Positions 10,602-18,605 of a stretch of 64,000 nucleotides of DNA are shown here, in pieces (positions within the stretch are counted from its first letter, which is position 1; every line of letters starts with the position of its first letter). The DNA lies in assembly GCA_913776195.1 (NCBI GenBank), contig CAJYMH010000033.1, forward strand, positions 1-64,000, written 5' to 3'. Both the position numbers and the translations under genes were made by a program. The stretch comes from an uncultured Caulobacter sp. (GTDB lineage Bacteria; Pseudomonadota; Alphaproteobacteria; Caulobacterales; Caulobacteraceae). The notes beneath the pieces were generated by a model that made no database searches, had not been told where the DNA came from, and was given only the letters and a program-made list of their open reading frames with translations.

Positions 10602-11722
10602 TACGCAACCTCCCGACGACGGGCGCCGAAGCGCTCCCAGGCCTGAAGCCACGCGTCGCCGCACTTGATCCAATCCTCTTCGGTCGTGGCCCAGCCCCCG
10701 CTGACGCGGATGGCGTAGGGGGCGAGATCGTCCCGCCCCATGGCCTCGACCACGCGGCTCGCCTTGACCTTGCCCGAAGAGCAGGCCGCGCCCGCGCTGA
10801 CCATGACCCCGGAAAGATCCAGGGACATGACCTGCAGTTCCGACGAGAAACCCTCGCCGGCGAAACACAGGGTCTGGGGCAGACGGGACGCCCCCTCGCC
10901 CAGAACGACCGCACCCGCCGCCTTCACGCGCGCGGCGCAGGCGTCGCGCCAGGCCGCCTGGGCCTGAAACGCGTCAATTTCGTTGACCGCCACGGCGGCC
11001 GCCGCGCCGAAGCCGGCGATGCCGGGGACGTTCTCAGTGCCGCCGCGACGACCTCGCTCCTGCCCGCCGCCGTGCAGCCGGCGCGCCAGGACAGCGCGGG
11101 TCCCGGCGACCAGGGCGCCGATCCCTTGCGGCCCGCCGATCTTATGGCTGGACAGCGCCATGGTGTCAGCGCCGAGGGCGGTGAAGTCGATGGTGATCTT
11201 GCCGGCCGCCTGCACCGCGTCCACGTGCAGCCAGCCCTCGCCGGCGCGCACCAGAACGGAGGCGTCGGCCACCGGCTGGATCACGCCGGTCTCGTTGTTG
11301 GCCAGCATCAAGCAGACCATGGCCTTGCCCGGCTTGACCAGCTCGGCCGCCAGCCAAGCCATGTCGGCGACGCCATCGCCATTGATGGGCATGACCTCGA
11401 CCGGCAGGCCGCTGTGGCGGGCGTTCTCGACCACCGCGTCGTGCTCTCCGGCACTAATGATGATGCGCTCGATCTTGGCCGCCTTGGCGCTCTCAATGGC
11501 CAAGGCGTTGGCCTCGGTGCCGCCGCTGACGAAGGTGACGGAACCCGGGACAACGCCGACCAGAGCCGCCACCGCCGCCCGAGCATCCTCGACAAGAGCG
11601 CGCGCCGCCCTGCCGCCGGCATGGACGGACGAGGGATTGCCTCCGACCTCCAGGGCGCGCGCGACGGCTGCGGCCGCTTCGGGCCGGACCTTCGCTGTGG
11701 CGTTGTAGTCCAGGTAGGTCAT
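10601..11722 (-). CDS. iscS: Cysteine desulfurase, IscS/NifS type
   Basis: PLP-dependent class I cysteine desulfurase of 373 aa. It opens with [16 protein letters not shown], has [14 protein letters not shown] at the cofactor site, the PLP lysine in [15 protein letters not shown], and the catalytic cysteine in [14 protein letters not shown], the long flexible-loop arrangement of IscS/NifS proteins. It overlaps iscR by ATGA and sufB by TAATG. Having both an IscS-type and a SufS-type enzyme in one operon suggests either redundancy or separate sulfur acceptors. At 373 aa it is slightly shorter than E. coli IscS (about 404 aa) and may be closer to NifS-like proteins; the symbol follows context. 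Confidence 0.9.
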
Positions 11723-12171
11723 GCCGCGACCATCACCTCGCGGCGCAGCTTGCCGTTCAGCACGTCGGCCAGGGTGACCGAGGCCAGATAGTCGTGAATC
11801 TGGCGGCCCATCTCTTCCCACAGGTCATGGGTGACGCAGCGCGCGCCCTTGGACATGCAGCCCTTCGGACCGCCACGGCCGCCGCAGCGCGTGGCGCGAA
11901 GGGGCTCGTCCACCGCCAGGATGATTTCGGAAATGCGGGTTTCAGACGCCGCGCGCGCCAGACGATAGCCGCCGCCCGGACCGCGTGCGCTCTTCACCAA
12001 GCCATGACGGCGCAGGCGAGCAAAGAGTTGTTCGAGATAGGAGAGCGAGATTTCCTGGCTGGCGGCGATTTCGGCCAGCGAAATGGCGCGGGTATCCTCG
12101 GGCAGGCCCTGCCGCCCGGCCAGATCGGTCATCGCCATCACGGCGTAACGACCCTTGGTGCTTAGGCGCAT
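11719..12171 (-). CDS. iscR: Rrf2-family Fe-S transcriptional regulator IscR
   Basis: A 150-aa Rrf2-type regulator that senses Fe-S cluster status and controls the iscR-suf operon it heads. The N-terminal winged helix-turn-helix (MRLSTKGRYAVMAM... SYLEQLFARLRRHGLVKSARG) is followed by a cysteine cluster: C96, C105 and C112, with H115 in CVTH at the place of the fourth, non-cysteine ligand of IscR. The first two cysteines are separated by eight residues, more than in E. coli IscR. The ATG at 12171 is about 100 nt downstream of a clear promoter with an IscR-like half-site. Confidence 0.93.
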   Translation of the reverse strand: MRLSTKGRYAVMAMTDLAGRQGLPEDTRAISLAEIAASQEISLSYLEQLFARLRRHGLVKSARGPGGGYRLARAASETRISEIILAVDEPLRATRCGGRGGPKGCMSKGARCVTHDLWEEMGRQIHDYLASVTLADVLNGKLRREVMVAA

Positions 12172-12279
12172 AGCCTTACTCCGCCCCTTGCAGATTTCCC
12201 GCGCATCAATGCCCGCCTGTGCTACAAGCCGCGACTTCGCGCGGACCTCTGCTGCCGAACAGGCGGCGTTGACATGCGC

Positions 12280-12308
12280 GATGTAGGAAGACCAAGCGCA
12301 GCGGTCAA
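12280..12308 (-). promoter_or_regulatory. Probable iscR-suf operon promoter with IscR-like half-site
   Basis: On the minus strand TTGACC (12308-12303) and TACATC (12285-12280) are separated by exactly 17 bp, a good sigma-70-type pair pointing at iscR, with a leader of about 100 nt. The -35 lies inside ATACTTGAC, which matches the left half of the E. coli type 1 IscR consensus (ATASYYGAC); the right half is poor. Autoregulation by IscR is therefore plausible, not shown. A TTGACA on the plus strand at 12269-12274 could belong to a divergent promoter for the hydrolase gene but has no good -10. Confidence 0.6.
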
Positions 12309-12341
12309 GTATTCCGCGCGCCGAAGCATGAAGGGGCGACC

Positions 12342-12992
12342 ATGCCTGGAGTGACTCTGACCGGCGCTGCGGGGCGGATCGAGGGGCAATATTCCCCGGG
12401 CAAGGCCGAGAACGCGCCGATCGCCCTGATCCTGTCGCCGCATCCGAAGGCTGGCGGCCACATGAACCATCCGGTGGCGGTTCAGCTCTATCACCTGTTC
12501 ATGAAGCGCGGTTTTTCGACCCTGCGCTTCAACTTCCGCGGCGTCGGCCGCAGCCAGGGCGAATTCGACAGCGGCATCGGCGAACTGGCCGACGCGGCCA
12601 CGGCGCTGGACTGGCTGCAGGCCAACAACCCCGCAGCTTCGCAAACCTGGGTCGCCGGCTACAGCTTCGGCGCCTATATCGGCATGCAGCTGCTGATGCG
12701 TCGCCCTGAAACGGACGGCTTCATCAGCGTCTCGCCGCCCACCAACATGTACGACTTCAGCTTCCTGGCCCCCTGCCCGGCCTCCGGCCTGATCCTGCAC
12801 GGTGGTTCGGACACGGTCGTGCCGCCGGTGGAAGTCGAGCGCGTGGTCTCCAAGCTGCGCACCCAGAAGGGCATCGTGATCGATCACGAGGTGATCGACG
12901 GCGCCAGCCACTTCTGGGCCGAGAACCTGCCCGACGTGGAAAAGTCGGTCAGCGGCTATCTCGACAAGCGTCTGGCTGAAAACCCGATCTAG
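12342..12992 (+). CDS. Alpha/beta hydrolase family protein
   Basis: A small soluble alpha/beta hydrolase of 216 aa, close to the uncharacterised proteins with the motif pattern SPHPKAGGHMNHPV, FNFRGVGRSQGEFD and GYSFGAYIG. The probable triad is Ser in GYSFG, Asp in LHGGSDTVVP and His in DGASHFWAE, with the oxyanion region at SPHP. Such proteins are often annotated as acyl-peptidase-like or dienelactone-hydrolase-like, without a proven substrate. It is transcribed divergently from iscR and is followed 4 bp later by the next gene, so the two are likely co-transcribed. Confidence 0.85.
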   Translation: MPGVTLTGAAGRIEGQYSPGKAENAPIALILSPHPKAGGHMNHPVAVQLYHLFMKRGFSTLRFNFRGVGRSQGEFDSGIGELADAATALDWLQANNPAASQTWVAGYSFGAYIGMQLLMRRPETDGFISVSPPTNMYDFSFLAPCPASGLILHGGSDTVVPPVEVERVVSKLRTQKGIVIDHEVIDGASHFWAENLPDVEKSVSGYLDKRLAENPI

Positions 12993-12996
12993 TCCG

Positions 12997-13452
12997 ATGC
13001 GCCGCCTGGTTCTGTCCGCCCTAGCCGCCGCCTCCTTGGCGTCGGTGGCGCACGCCGACGATCTATCCGAAGCGAAGCCCGTCATCGAAGCGGCCAACGC
13101 CGACTGGGCGCCCGCCATGCGGGCGCGGGACGCCGCCCGCGTCGCGGCCGCCTATGCCGAGGACGGCGTGTATGTCGGACCTGACGGGTCGGTGGTCGTC
13201 GGCCGCGCGGCCTTCGAGGCCTCGCTGCGCGGGAAACTCGCCAGCATGCCGCCCGTCACCGGCGGGTCGATCACCCAGGATGGTCTTCAATCCATCCAAC
13301 CAGGCCTGATCTACGAATGGGGCCACGGCGCTCTTGAGCTGACGACGCCCTCGGGCGAGAAACGATTGTCCGGCGGTCGGTATCTCAGCGTCTGGCGGCG
13401 CGGCGACGACGGCGTCTGGCGCATCGTCCGCAACCTTTCCTTCGCTCTCTGA
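12997..13452 (+). CDS. Exported SnoaL/DUF4440-like protein (NTF2 fold)
   Basis: A 151-aa protein with a Sec signal peptide (MRRLVLSALAAASLASVAHA, cleavage near residue 20) and a mature domain of the NTF2-like type: a helix (VIEAANADWAPAMRARDAA), the AYAEDGVYVGPDGSVVVGRAAF segment and C-terminal strands ending RWRIVRNLSF-like (VWRIVRNLSFAL). The W/D at the expected positions fits DUF4440 or SnoaL-like proteins, whose functions are mostly unknown. It probably lies in the periplasm. It starts 4 bp after the hydrolase stop. Confidence 0.75.
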   Translation: MRRLVLSALAAASLASVAHADDLSEAKPVIEAANADWAPAMRARDAARVAAAYAEDGVYVGPDGSVVVGRAAFEASLRGKLASMPPVTGGSITQDGLQSIQPGLIYEWGHGALELTTPSGEKRLSGGRYLSVWRRGDDGVWRIVRNLSFAL

Positions 13453-13496
13453 ACCTTTCGGCCACTTGAGCGCTCCTTCTCGCGGAGGAGTTGGTC

Positions 13497-13913
13497 ATGA
13501 AAGCCTTGTTCTACGGGATCGCCCTGGCTGCATTTAGCGGCGTGGCTATGGGGGCGGCGCTGAAGCCGGCTTTGCTCTCGTTCACCGACGACATCACCTC
13601 ATCTCCTCCAGGCATGGCCTCCGCCGTGATCATCGATCAGGCGAGCGCCGGGCCCGAGTACGCCTCCAATGGCCCGTGGGTCATCGGCACCGACTATCTG
13701 AAAGTCTCTGAGCCCGTTCCGGTCGAAGCCTATATGGGTGACATCGAGCCCTACGAGATGGCGGTCAGTGATCAGCCGACCGAACCCATGGAGCCGGCCT
13801 CGGCGCCAGAAATGGCGGACGAGCCTCGCTACCCCAGCCAGGGCGGCGGCATCATCGACGCGCCGGAACGCAGCGAAGTGATCGCCGTGATTCCGATCAA
13901 CGGCCCCGCCTGA
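13497..13913 (+). CDS. Hypothetical exported or membrane-anchored protein, proline/glutamate-rich
   Basis: I do not recognise a family. The 138-aa product begins with [22 protein letters not shown], a signal peptide or signal anchor, followed by an acidic, proline-rich region without cysteine ([29 protein letters not shown]) and ends [12 protein letters not shown] strong GGAGGAG ribosome site (13484-13490) lies six bases before the ATG at 13497, which decides the start over the in-frame TTG at 13491. GC-rich third codon positions support a real gene. Probably periplasmic. Confidence 0.65.
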   Translation: MKALFYGIALAAFSGVAMGAALKPALLSFTDDITSSPPGMASAVIIDQASAGPEYASNGPWVIGTDYLKVSEPVPVEAYMGDIEPYEMAVSDQPTEPMEPASAPEMADEPRYPSQGGGIIDAPERSEVIAVIPINGPA

Positions 13914-13951
13914 GTCTCGCTTTTCGGCGCCGTCTCGACTATGCGGGCGGC

Positions 13952-14818
13952 ATGAGCCAGCAAGCCTTCCAGATCATCGCCCGGGGCCCTCGCGCTGAAG
14001 CCGAGGCCGCCGCCGACGCCATCGACGCCAACATCGCCCTCGAAGGCGCGACCTATTCGATCCTGGAAGAGGATGAAGACCGGGGCATCTGGCGCATCGA
14101 CGCCTTCCCGACCTCCGATGAGGAAGTCGAGGCGCTGAAAGTCCAGCTCGCCGAATTTCCGGCCCTTAAGACCACGGTGGACGCTCTCGCCGACGCTGAC
14201 TGGCTGGCCATGGCGCTGTCCGGCCTGCCGCCAGTGCGCGCCGGCCGCTTCTTCGTCTATGGCGTCCACGACAAGGGCCGCACCTCGATCAATAACGTCA
14301 ACCTGCGGATCGAGGCAGGCGCCGCATTCGGGACGGGCCACCACGGCACCACCGTCGGCTGCCTGCAGGCCTATGACGCCCTGTTGAAGGCCAAGGGCTT
14401 CCAAAAGGTCCTCGACGTCGGCGCCGGCACCGGCCTGCTGGCTATCGCCGCTGCCCGCACTGGCTCGCGTGTGGCCGTCGGCACGGACATCGACAAGCCC
14501 AGCGTGCGAATCTCCAAGGAGAACGCCAAGCTGAACCGCGCCGACGCGCGCTTCGTCCACGCTAGCGGTCTGGGTCATCGCCTGGTCCGCGACTCGGCGC
14601 CCTACGACCTGGTGTTCGCCAACATCTTGGCCCGGCCGCTTGTCTCCCTTGCTCAGGACATCAAGGGCGCCCTCAAACCTGGGGGTACGGTGATCCTGTC
14701 CGGCCTGCTGCGCACCCAGGAGCGGTTCGTGAAAGCCGCCTACCTGTCGCGTGGCTTCAAGGTGCGCCGCCGGATCCACCGTGACGCCTGGGCCACGCTG
14801 GTGATGCAGCGCGCCTGA
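13952..14818 (+). CDS. prmA: Ribosomal protein L11 methyltransferase PrmA
   Basis: SAM-dependent enzyme of 288 aa that methylates lysines and the N-terminus of ribosomal protein L11. It has the PrmA signature FGTGHHGTT (about residue 129), the SAM-binding glycine motif [14 protein letters not shown], the acidic GTDIDKPSV, and the FANILARPL loop corresponding to the catalytic (N/D)PPY-like region of PrmA. The N-terminal L11-recognition domain (residues 1-100) is divergent but present. The cytoplasmic protein is of normal length. Confidence 0.93.
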   Translation: MSQQAFQIIARGPRAEAEAAADAIDANIALEGATYSILEEDEDRGIWRIDAFPTSDEEVEALKVQLAEFPALKTTVDALADADWLAMALSGLPPVRAGRFFVYGVHDKGRTSINNVNLRIEAGAAFGTGHHGTTVGCLQAYDALLKAKGFQKVLDVGAGTGLLAIAAARTGSRVAVGTDIDKPSVRISKENAKLNRADARFVHASGLGHRLVRDSAPYDLVFANILARPLVSLAQDIKGALKPGGTVILSGLLRTQERFVKAAYLSRGFKVRRRIHRDAWATLVMQRA

Positions 14819-14878
14819 CGACGGGAACCGCCGGCACAGCGGTCACGTTCGCTTTCGGGGGCGACAAGGAGTTCCCCG

Positions 14879-15274
14879 ATGGCTGAATCCAAAGCCCGTG
14901 TTCCGCAGCCGACTACGCCGCCGCGTGATCGTGGGTCGACCTTCGGCTGGACGATCGCCGGCATCGTCGCCGTTGTCGCCATTGTTGCTGTCGCCTTCAT
15001 CGCCACGGCGGGCTCGCCACAGCCTGACCAGAACCAGATCACCGCGGCGATGGAACAAGGTCGCGCGCAGGGCCTGACGGAAGGCGCGCAGGCCGGCATG
15101 ACCGCCGCCGGCGAAGCGACCGAGGCGGCGACAGACGCCACGACCGCCAAGGCCGAGGCCGCCGCCCAGGAAGCTCAGGCGACAGCGAACCAAAGCGCGC
15201 TCAGCGCCGAAGACGCCGTCAGCGACGTCTCCTCCACCACCACCGAGCCTGTCGGTCCTCCACGGCGTCGCTAA
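14879..15274 (+). CDS. Hypothetical single-span membrane protein with Ala/Gln-rich tail
   Basis: No family recognised. The 131-aa product has a short cytoplasmic N-terminus rich in proline, one clear transmembrane helix (about residues 23-44, WTIAGIVAVVAIVAVAFIA), and an alanine, glutamine and threonine-rich segment of about 85 residues that looks helical or coiled-coil (EGAQAGMTAAGEATEAATD). An AAGGAG ribosome site stands seven to eight bases before the ATG. The C-terminus ends in basic residues (PPRRR). Composition could mask a structural or tethering role; nothing more can be said. Confidence 0.65.
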   Translation: MAESKARVPQPTTPPRDRGSTFGWTIAGIVAVVAIVAVAFIATAGSPQPDQNQITAAMEQGRAQGLTEGAQAGMTAAGEATEAATDATTAKAEAAAQEAQATANQSALSAEDAVSDVSSTTTEPVGPPRRR

Positions 15275-15317
15275 GGCCCTGCTGGCGTCCGGCGCATGAC
15301 GGGCCTAAATCATCGTC

Positions 15318-17120
15318 ATGCGCCAGACCTTCGACGAATCCACCGATCCCTCTTTCGGCCCCAAGCACGTTCCGCTGATCCGCCGGGCCATGGCGGCGCA
15401 AGGGCTGGACGGCTTCCTCGTGCCGCACGAGGACGAGCACCAGAACGAATACCTGCCCGCCGCCAATGATCGTCTGGCCTGGGCCAGCGGCTTCACCGGC
15501 TCGGCCGGCGCCGGGGTGATCCTGAAGGACAAGGCCGCCGTTTTCGTGGACGGCCGCTACACTCTGCAGGTTCGCGAGCAGGTGGATCAGGGCGTCTTCG
15601 AAATCCGCGATCTGGTCGAGGGCGGCGTGCCCGCCTATCTAGCCGCCGCGCCCAAGGGCGCTGTCATCGGCTACGACCCACGTCTGCACAGCCCGGACGC
15701 TCTCGCCTCCCTGCGCGCCGCCGCCGAGAAGGCCGGCGCGACGCTGAAGCCCGTCGCCTCCAACCCGCTCGACGAGGCCTGGGGCCAAGCGCGTCCGCCG
15801 CAGCCCACGGCCCCGGTGGTCCCGCAGCCCTTGGAGTTCTCAGGCGAGGATTCGGCCGACAAGCGCGCCCGCGTCGGCGCGGCGCTGGGCGCGGACGCGG
15901 CGGTGATCACCGCTCCCTCCTCCATCGCCTGGCTGTTCAACATCCGTGGCGGCGATGTGATCCGCTCGCCCCTGCCCCTGGCTCAAGCCATCGTCCGCGC
16001 CGACGGCACGGCGCGCCTGTTCCTCGAACCGGTGAAGGTGACCGAGGACCTGCCTGCGTGGCTGGGCAATCAGGTCAGCCTCGAGACTCCCGACGCCCTT
16101 CCCGGCGCCCTTGCCGAGTTGAAGGGCAAGAAGGTCCTGGTCGATCCGGCCCAGTCCTCGGCCTGGTACTTCGACACCCTGGCCGACGCCGGCGCGACCG
16201 TGGTTCGCGGCATGGACCCGTGCGCCCTGCCCCGCGCCTGCAAGAACAGCGTCGAGATCGCCGGAACGAGCGAGGCGCACCGTCGCGACGGCGCCGTGCT
16301 CGCCCAGTTCCTGCACTGGCTGGCCACCGACGCCCAGGTCAGCCCGCCGGACGAGAAAGAGACCGTCACCAAGCTCGAAGGCCTACGCGAAGCCACCGGC
16401 ATGCTGAAGGATCTCAGCTTCGACACCATCGGCGCGGCTAACGGCCATGGCGCCTTGCCGCACTACCGTCCGTCGGAGCGCACCAACGAGCGAGCGAAGA
16501 TGGGGTCCCTGCTGCTGGTCGATAGCGGTGCCCAGTACATGGACGGCACCACCGACGTCACCCGCACGGTCGCCATCGGCGAACCTACGACCGAGATGGT
16601 CCGTCGCAACACCCTGGTGATGAAGGGCCACCTGGCCATCGCCCGCTTGCGATTCCCCACCGGCACCACCGGCTCGGCCATCGACGCCTTCGCCCGCGCC
16701 CATCTGTGGGCCGAGGGGCTGGACTACGACCACGGCACCGGCCACGGCGTCGGGGTCTATCTTGGCGTCCACGAGGGGCCGCAGCGCATATCTAAAGCGC
16801 CGAACACCATCGCCCTTCGGCCCGGCATGATCGTCTCGAATGAACCCGGCTACTATAAGGACGGCGAGTACGGCATTCGGATCGAGAACCTGGAGGTCGT
16901 CCTGCCCGCCACGCCGGCGGGCGACGGCGACCGTCCGATGCACGGCTTCCACACCCTGACCCTGGCCCCCTACGACCGCCGGCTGCTCGACAAGAGCCTG
17001 CTGACGCCCCAAGAGATCGCCCAGATCGACGCCTACCACGCCCGCGTCTGGCGAGAGATCGGGCCCCGCGTCGACGGCGACGTAAAGGCTTGGCTGGAAG
17101 AAGCCTGCGCGCCGCTCTGA
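15318..17120 (+). CDS. Aminopeptidase P family protein (Xaa-Pro peptidase, M24B)
   Basis: A 600-aa M24B metallopeptidase expected to remove N-terminal residues before proline. It has the three-domain layout of the long aminopeptidase P type: two creatinase-like N-terminal domains (to about residue 310) and a C-terminal pita-bread catalytic domain. The dimetal ligands are visible: D in LLVDSGAQY, D in TTDVTRTV, H in GTGHGVGVYLGVHEG, E in SNEPGYY and E in GIRIENLEVV. No signal peptide, so cytoplasmic. There is no obvious ribosome site at the ATG at 15318; the N-terminus MRQTFDESTDPSFGP fits homologues. Confidence 0.92.
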   Translation: MRQTFDESTDPSFGPKHVPLIRRAMAAQGLDGFLVPHEDEHQNEYLPAANDRLAWASGFTGSAGAGVILKDKAAVFVDGRYTLQVREQVDQGVFEIRDLVEGGVPAYLAAAPKGAVIGYDPRLHSPDALASLRAAAEKAGATLKPVASNPLDEAWGQARPPQPTAPVVPQPLEFSGEDSADKRARVGAALGADAAVITAPSSIAWLFNIRGGDVIRSPLPLAQAIVRADGTARLFLEPVKVTEDLPAWLGNQVSLETPDALPGALAELKGKKVLVDPAQSSAWYFDTLADAGATVVRGMDPCALPRACKNSVEIAGTSEAHRRDGAVLAQFLHWLATDAQVSPPDEKETVTKLEGLREATGMLKDLSFDTIGAANGHGALPHYRPSERTNERAKMGSLLLVDSGAQYMDGTTDVTRTVAIGEPTTEMVRRNTLVMKGHLAIARLRFPTGTTGSAIDAFARAHLWAEGLDYDHGTGHGVGVYLGVHEGPQRISKAPNTIALRPGMIVSNEPGYYKDGEYGIRIENLEVVLPATPAGDGDRPMHGFHTLTLAPYDRRLLDKSLLTPQEIAQIDAYHARVWREIGPRVDGDVKAWLEEACAPL

Positions 17121-17130
17121 ACTTTTTTCC

Positions 17131-17215
17131 GCTCACCCCGGCGAAAGCCGGGGTCCAGGTGAAGCCCTGCTGAGCCTCCGGATGCATCTGGATCCCGGTC
17201 TGCGCCGGGATGAGC
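17131..17215. repeat. Intergenic palindromic repeat element (paired GC-rich hairpins)
   Basis: Two hairpins lie side by side: CCCCGGC-GAAA-GCCGGGG at 17136-17153, extendable to an A-T pair, and ATCCCGG-TCTGCG-CCGGGAT at 17192-17211. The pair is bounded by inverted GCTCA and TGAGC. This composition (hairpin with a GAAA loop followed by a CCGGGAT hairpin) is the common alphaproteobacterial intergenic repeat type. It sits between two convergent genes and may act as a bidirectional terminator or mRNA stabiliser. A second degenerate CTCCC/GGGAG inverted repeat follows at about 17237-17254. Confidence 0.8.
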
Positions 17216-17263
17216 GGTTGATCCAACCTTGCCCCTCCCCCGCTTCGCAGGGAGGAGAAGACC

Positions 17264-17683
17264 TTACTTCCAGCGCGTCCAGGTCTGCGTCTTGCACAGC
17301 GGCGCGACGATGCAGCCCTTCAGCTTCAGGCTGTCGGGTCCCGTCTGTTCGATGGTCCCGCCGTAGGTGCCGCCGTCTTCGGGGTTGTAGACCTTGCCGC
17401 CGGTCCACTTCTCGGGGCCGCCCTTGAACCCGTACAGCATCTTCAAGCCCTTCAGAGGCCGGCCGCGCTGGGCCTCGTCCTTGTTGCGCCCATCCTTCAG
17501 GGCTGGGTTCTTGTCGATATTGTCCGAGCCGATCAGGCGGCCGCAGAGTTCCGCGCCGCACTTGCTGATCTCGACCTTGCCGTTGGCGGTCGGGGTGCGC
17601 CACACGCCGGTGACGTCGGCGAAGGCCGGGGCCGCCGCGAGGCCGGCGAAGGCGGCGGCGAGAGCGATGGTCTTCAGGGTCAT
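17264..17683 (-). CDS. DUF2147 domain-containing exported protein
   Basis: A 139-aa protein with a Sec signal peptide (LKTIALAAAFAGLAAAPAFA) and a DUF2147 domain: DVTGVWRTPTANGKVEISKCG, LCGRLIGSDN, then YNPEDGGTYGGTIEQTGPDSLKLKGC and a C-terminal TWTRWK. The domain is a small beta-barrel of unknown function found in periplasmic proteins of Proteobacteria. Cysteines in SKCGAELCG and GCIVAPLC could form disulfides. An AGGAGG ribosome site precedes the ATG at 17683; the frame is open further upstream but without such a signal. It is divergent from the TrmB-like regulator. Confidence 0.87.
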   Translation of the reverse strand: MTLKTIALAAAFAGLAAAPAFADVTGVWRTPTANGKVEISKCGAELCGRLIGSDNIDKNPALKDGRNKDEAQRGRPLKGLKMLYGFKGGPEKWTGGKVYNPEDGGTYGGTIEQTGPDSLKLKGCIVAPLCKTQTWTRWK

Positions 17684-17760
17684 GAACTTCCTCCTGTGCA
17701 AGGCGTAACGCGTCAGAACGGCGAGAGGAAGGCGCGCCTTACGGAGGTTTAATTCGACAA

Positions 17761-17803
17761 GCGTCAGTGACGCGGCAATGTTAGTAGTCATGACAACTAC
17801 TAA
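17761..17803. promoter_or_regulatory. Operator-like palindromes overlapping the start of the TrmB-like gene
   Basis: A perfect 8-bp inverted repeat, TTAGTAGT (17781-17788) and ACTACTAA (17796-17803), separated by 7 bp, spans the ATG at 17790. A second perfect palindrome, GCGTCA-G-TGACGC, lies just upstream at 17761-17773. The AT-rich arms stand out against the GC-rich surroundings. The placement in the divergent region between the DUF2147 gene and a DNA-binding regulator suggests autoregulation, but the binding protein is inferred. Confidence 0.6.
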
Positions 17804-18605
17804 TTCTGAGAGCGCGCTGCTGGAACTTGGTTTCACCGAAACTGAAGCCAAGCTGTTCTGCGAACTCACACGCCTGGGTCCGGCCACCGGCTATCGCCTG
17901 TCAAAGGCGGTCGGCAAGGCGGCGGCGAACACCTACCAGGCGCTGGAAAGCCTTTCGCAGAAGGGCGCGGTGCTGGTCGACGACACCGACGGCAAGACCT
18001 GGCGGGCCGTGCCCGCCGGAGAACTGATCCAGGCTCTCCAGTCACGCTTCCAACAACGCAGCGAAAGCGCCCTCGCCGCCTTGAGCACGTTGCAGGCGCC
18101 CGAGGCGGAACCCCGCCTCTACGCCCTGAAGACCCCGATGCAGGTTCTGACCCGCGCCCGTGCCATGATCGCCAAGGCTCAGGACGTGTTGCTCTTTGAT
18201 CTCTTCCCCGAACCCTTCGCGGCTCTGGAAGACGACCTGCTGCAGGCCGCCGACCGCGGCGTGAAGGTGCTAGGGCAGATCTACGCCCCGGCTGAGACGC
18301 GACTGGAAGCCGTGCTTACCCAGGCGTCTCCAGCGCAGCTGGCCACTTGGCCCGGACTGCAGGTGACCGTTATCCCTGACGGCCGAGAATATCTCGTCGC
18401 CCTTCTCTCCAGAGATGGCGAGCGCTGCCTTCACGGCATGTGGAGCGACAGCACCTATCTGGCCTGCCTCTATCACAGCGGCCTCGCCGCCGAGATCGTC
18501 CTCGGCGCTCAAGCCGCGGACCAGACGCTTTCCTTCAAACCCACGCTGTTCGCCGTGAGCCCGCCCGGCCTCGCCGAACTGAATCGTCCGCTTCCCGGAG
18601 CATGA
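17790..18605 (+). CDS. TrmB-family-like helix-turn-helix transcriptional regulator
   Basis: A 271-aa regulator. The N-terminal winged helix-turn-helix reads LLELGFTETEAKLFCELTRL, GYRLSKAVGKAAANTYQALESLSQKGAV, the pattern of TrmB-like proteins. The C-terminal part (about 105-260) resembles the phospholipase D-like effector domain of that family (ARAMIAKAQDVLLFDLFPEPF, GVKVLGQIY, LHGMWSDSTY) but no HxK catalytic pair is visible, so it probably binds a ligand or partner. I prefer the ATG at 17790 to that at 17778; a possible -35/-10 pair (17753-17758 and 17776-17781) would give a leaderless message from 17790. It overlaps the next gene by ATGA, indicating one transcription unit. Confidence 0.8.
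   Translation: MTTTNSESALLELGFTETEAKLFCELTRLGPATGYRLSKAVGKAAANTYQALESLSQKGAVLVDDTDGKTWRAVPAGELIQALQSRFQQRSESALAALSTLQAPEAEPRLYALKTPMQVLTRARAMIAKAQDVLLFDLFPEPFAALEDDLLQAADRGVKVLGQIYAPAETRLEAVLTQASPAQLATWPGLQVTVIPDGREYLVALLSRDGERCLHGMWSDSTYLACLYHSGLAAEIVLGAQAADQTLSFKPTLFAVSPPGLAELNRPLPGA

Noticed and set aside
12222-13118. 298-aa minus-strand frame over the hydrolase gene
   Set aside because: Antisense to the alpha/beta hydrolase with a full catalytic triad, and crosses the iscR promoter.
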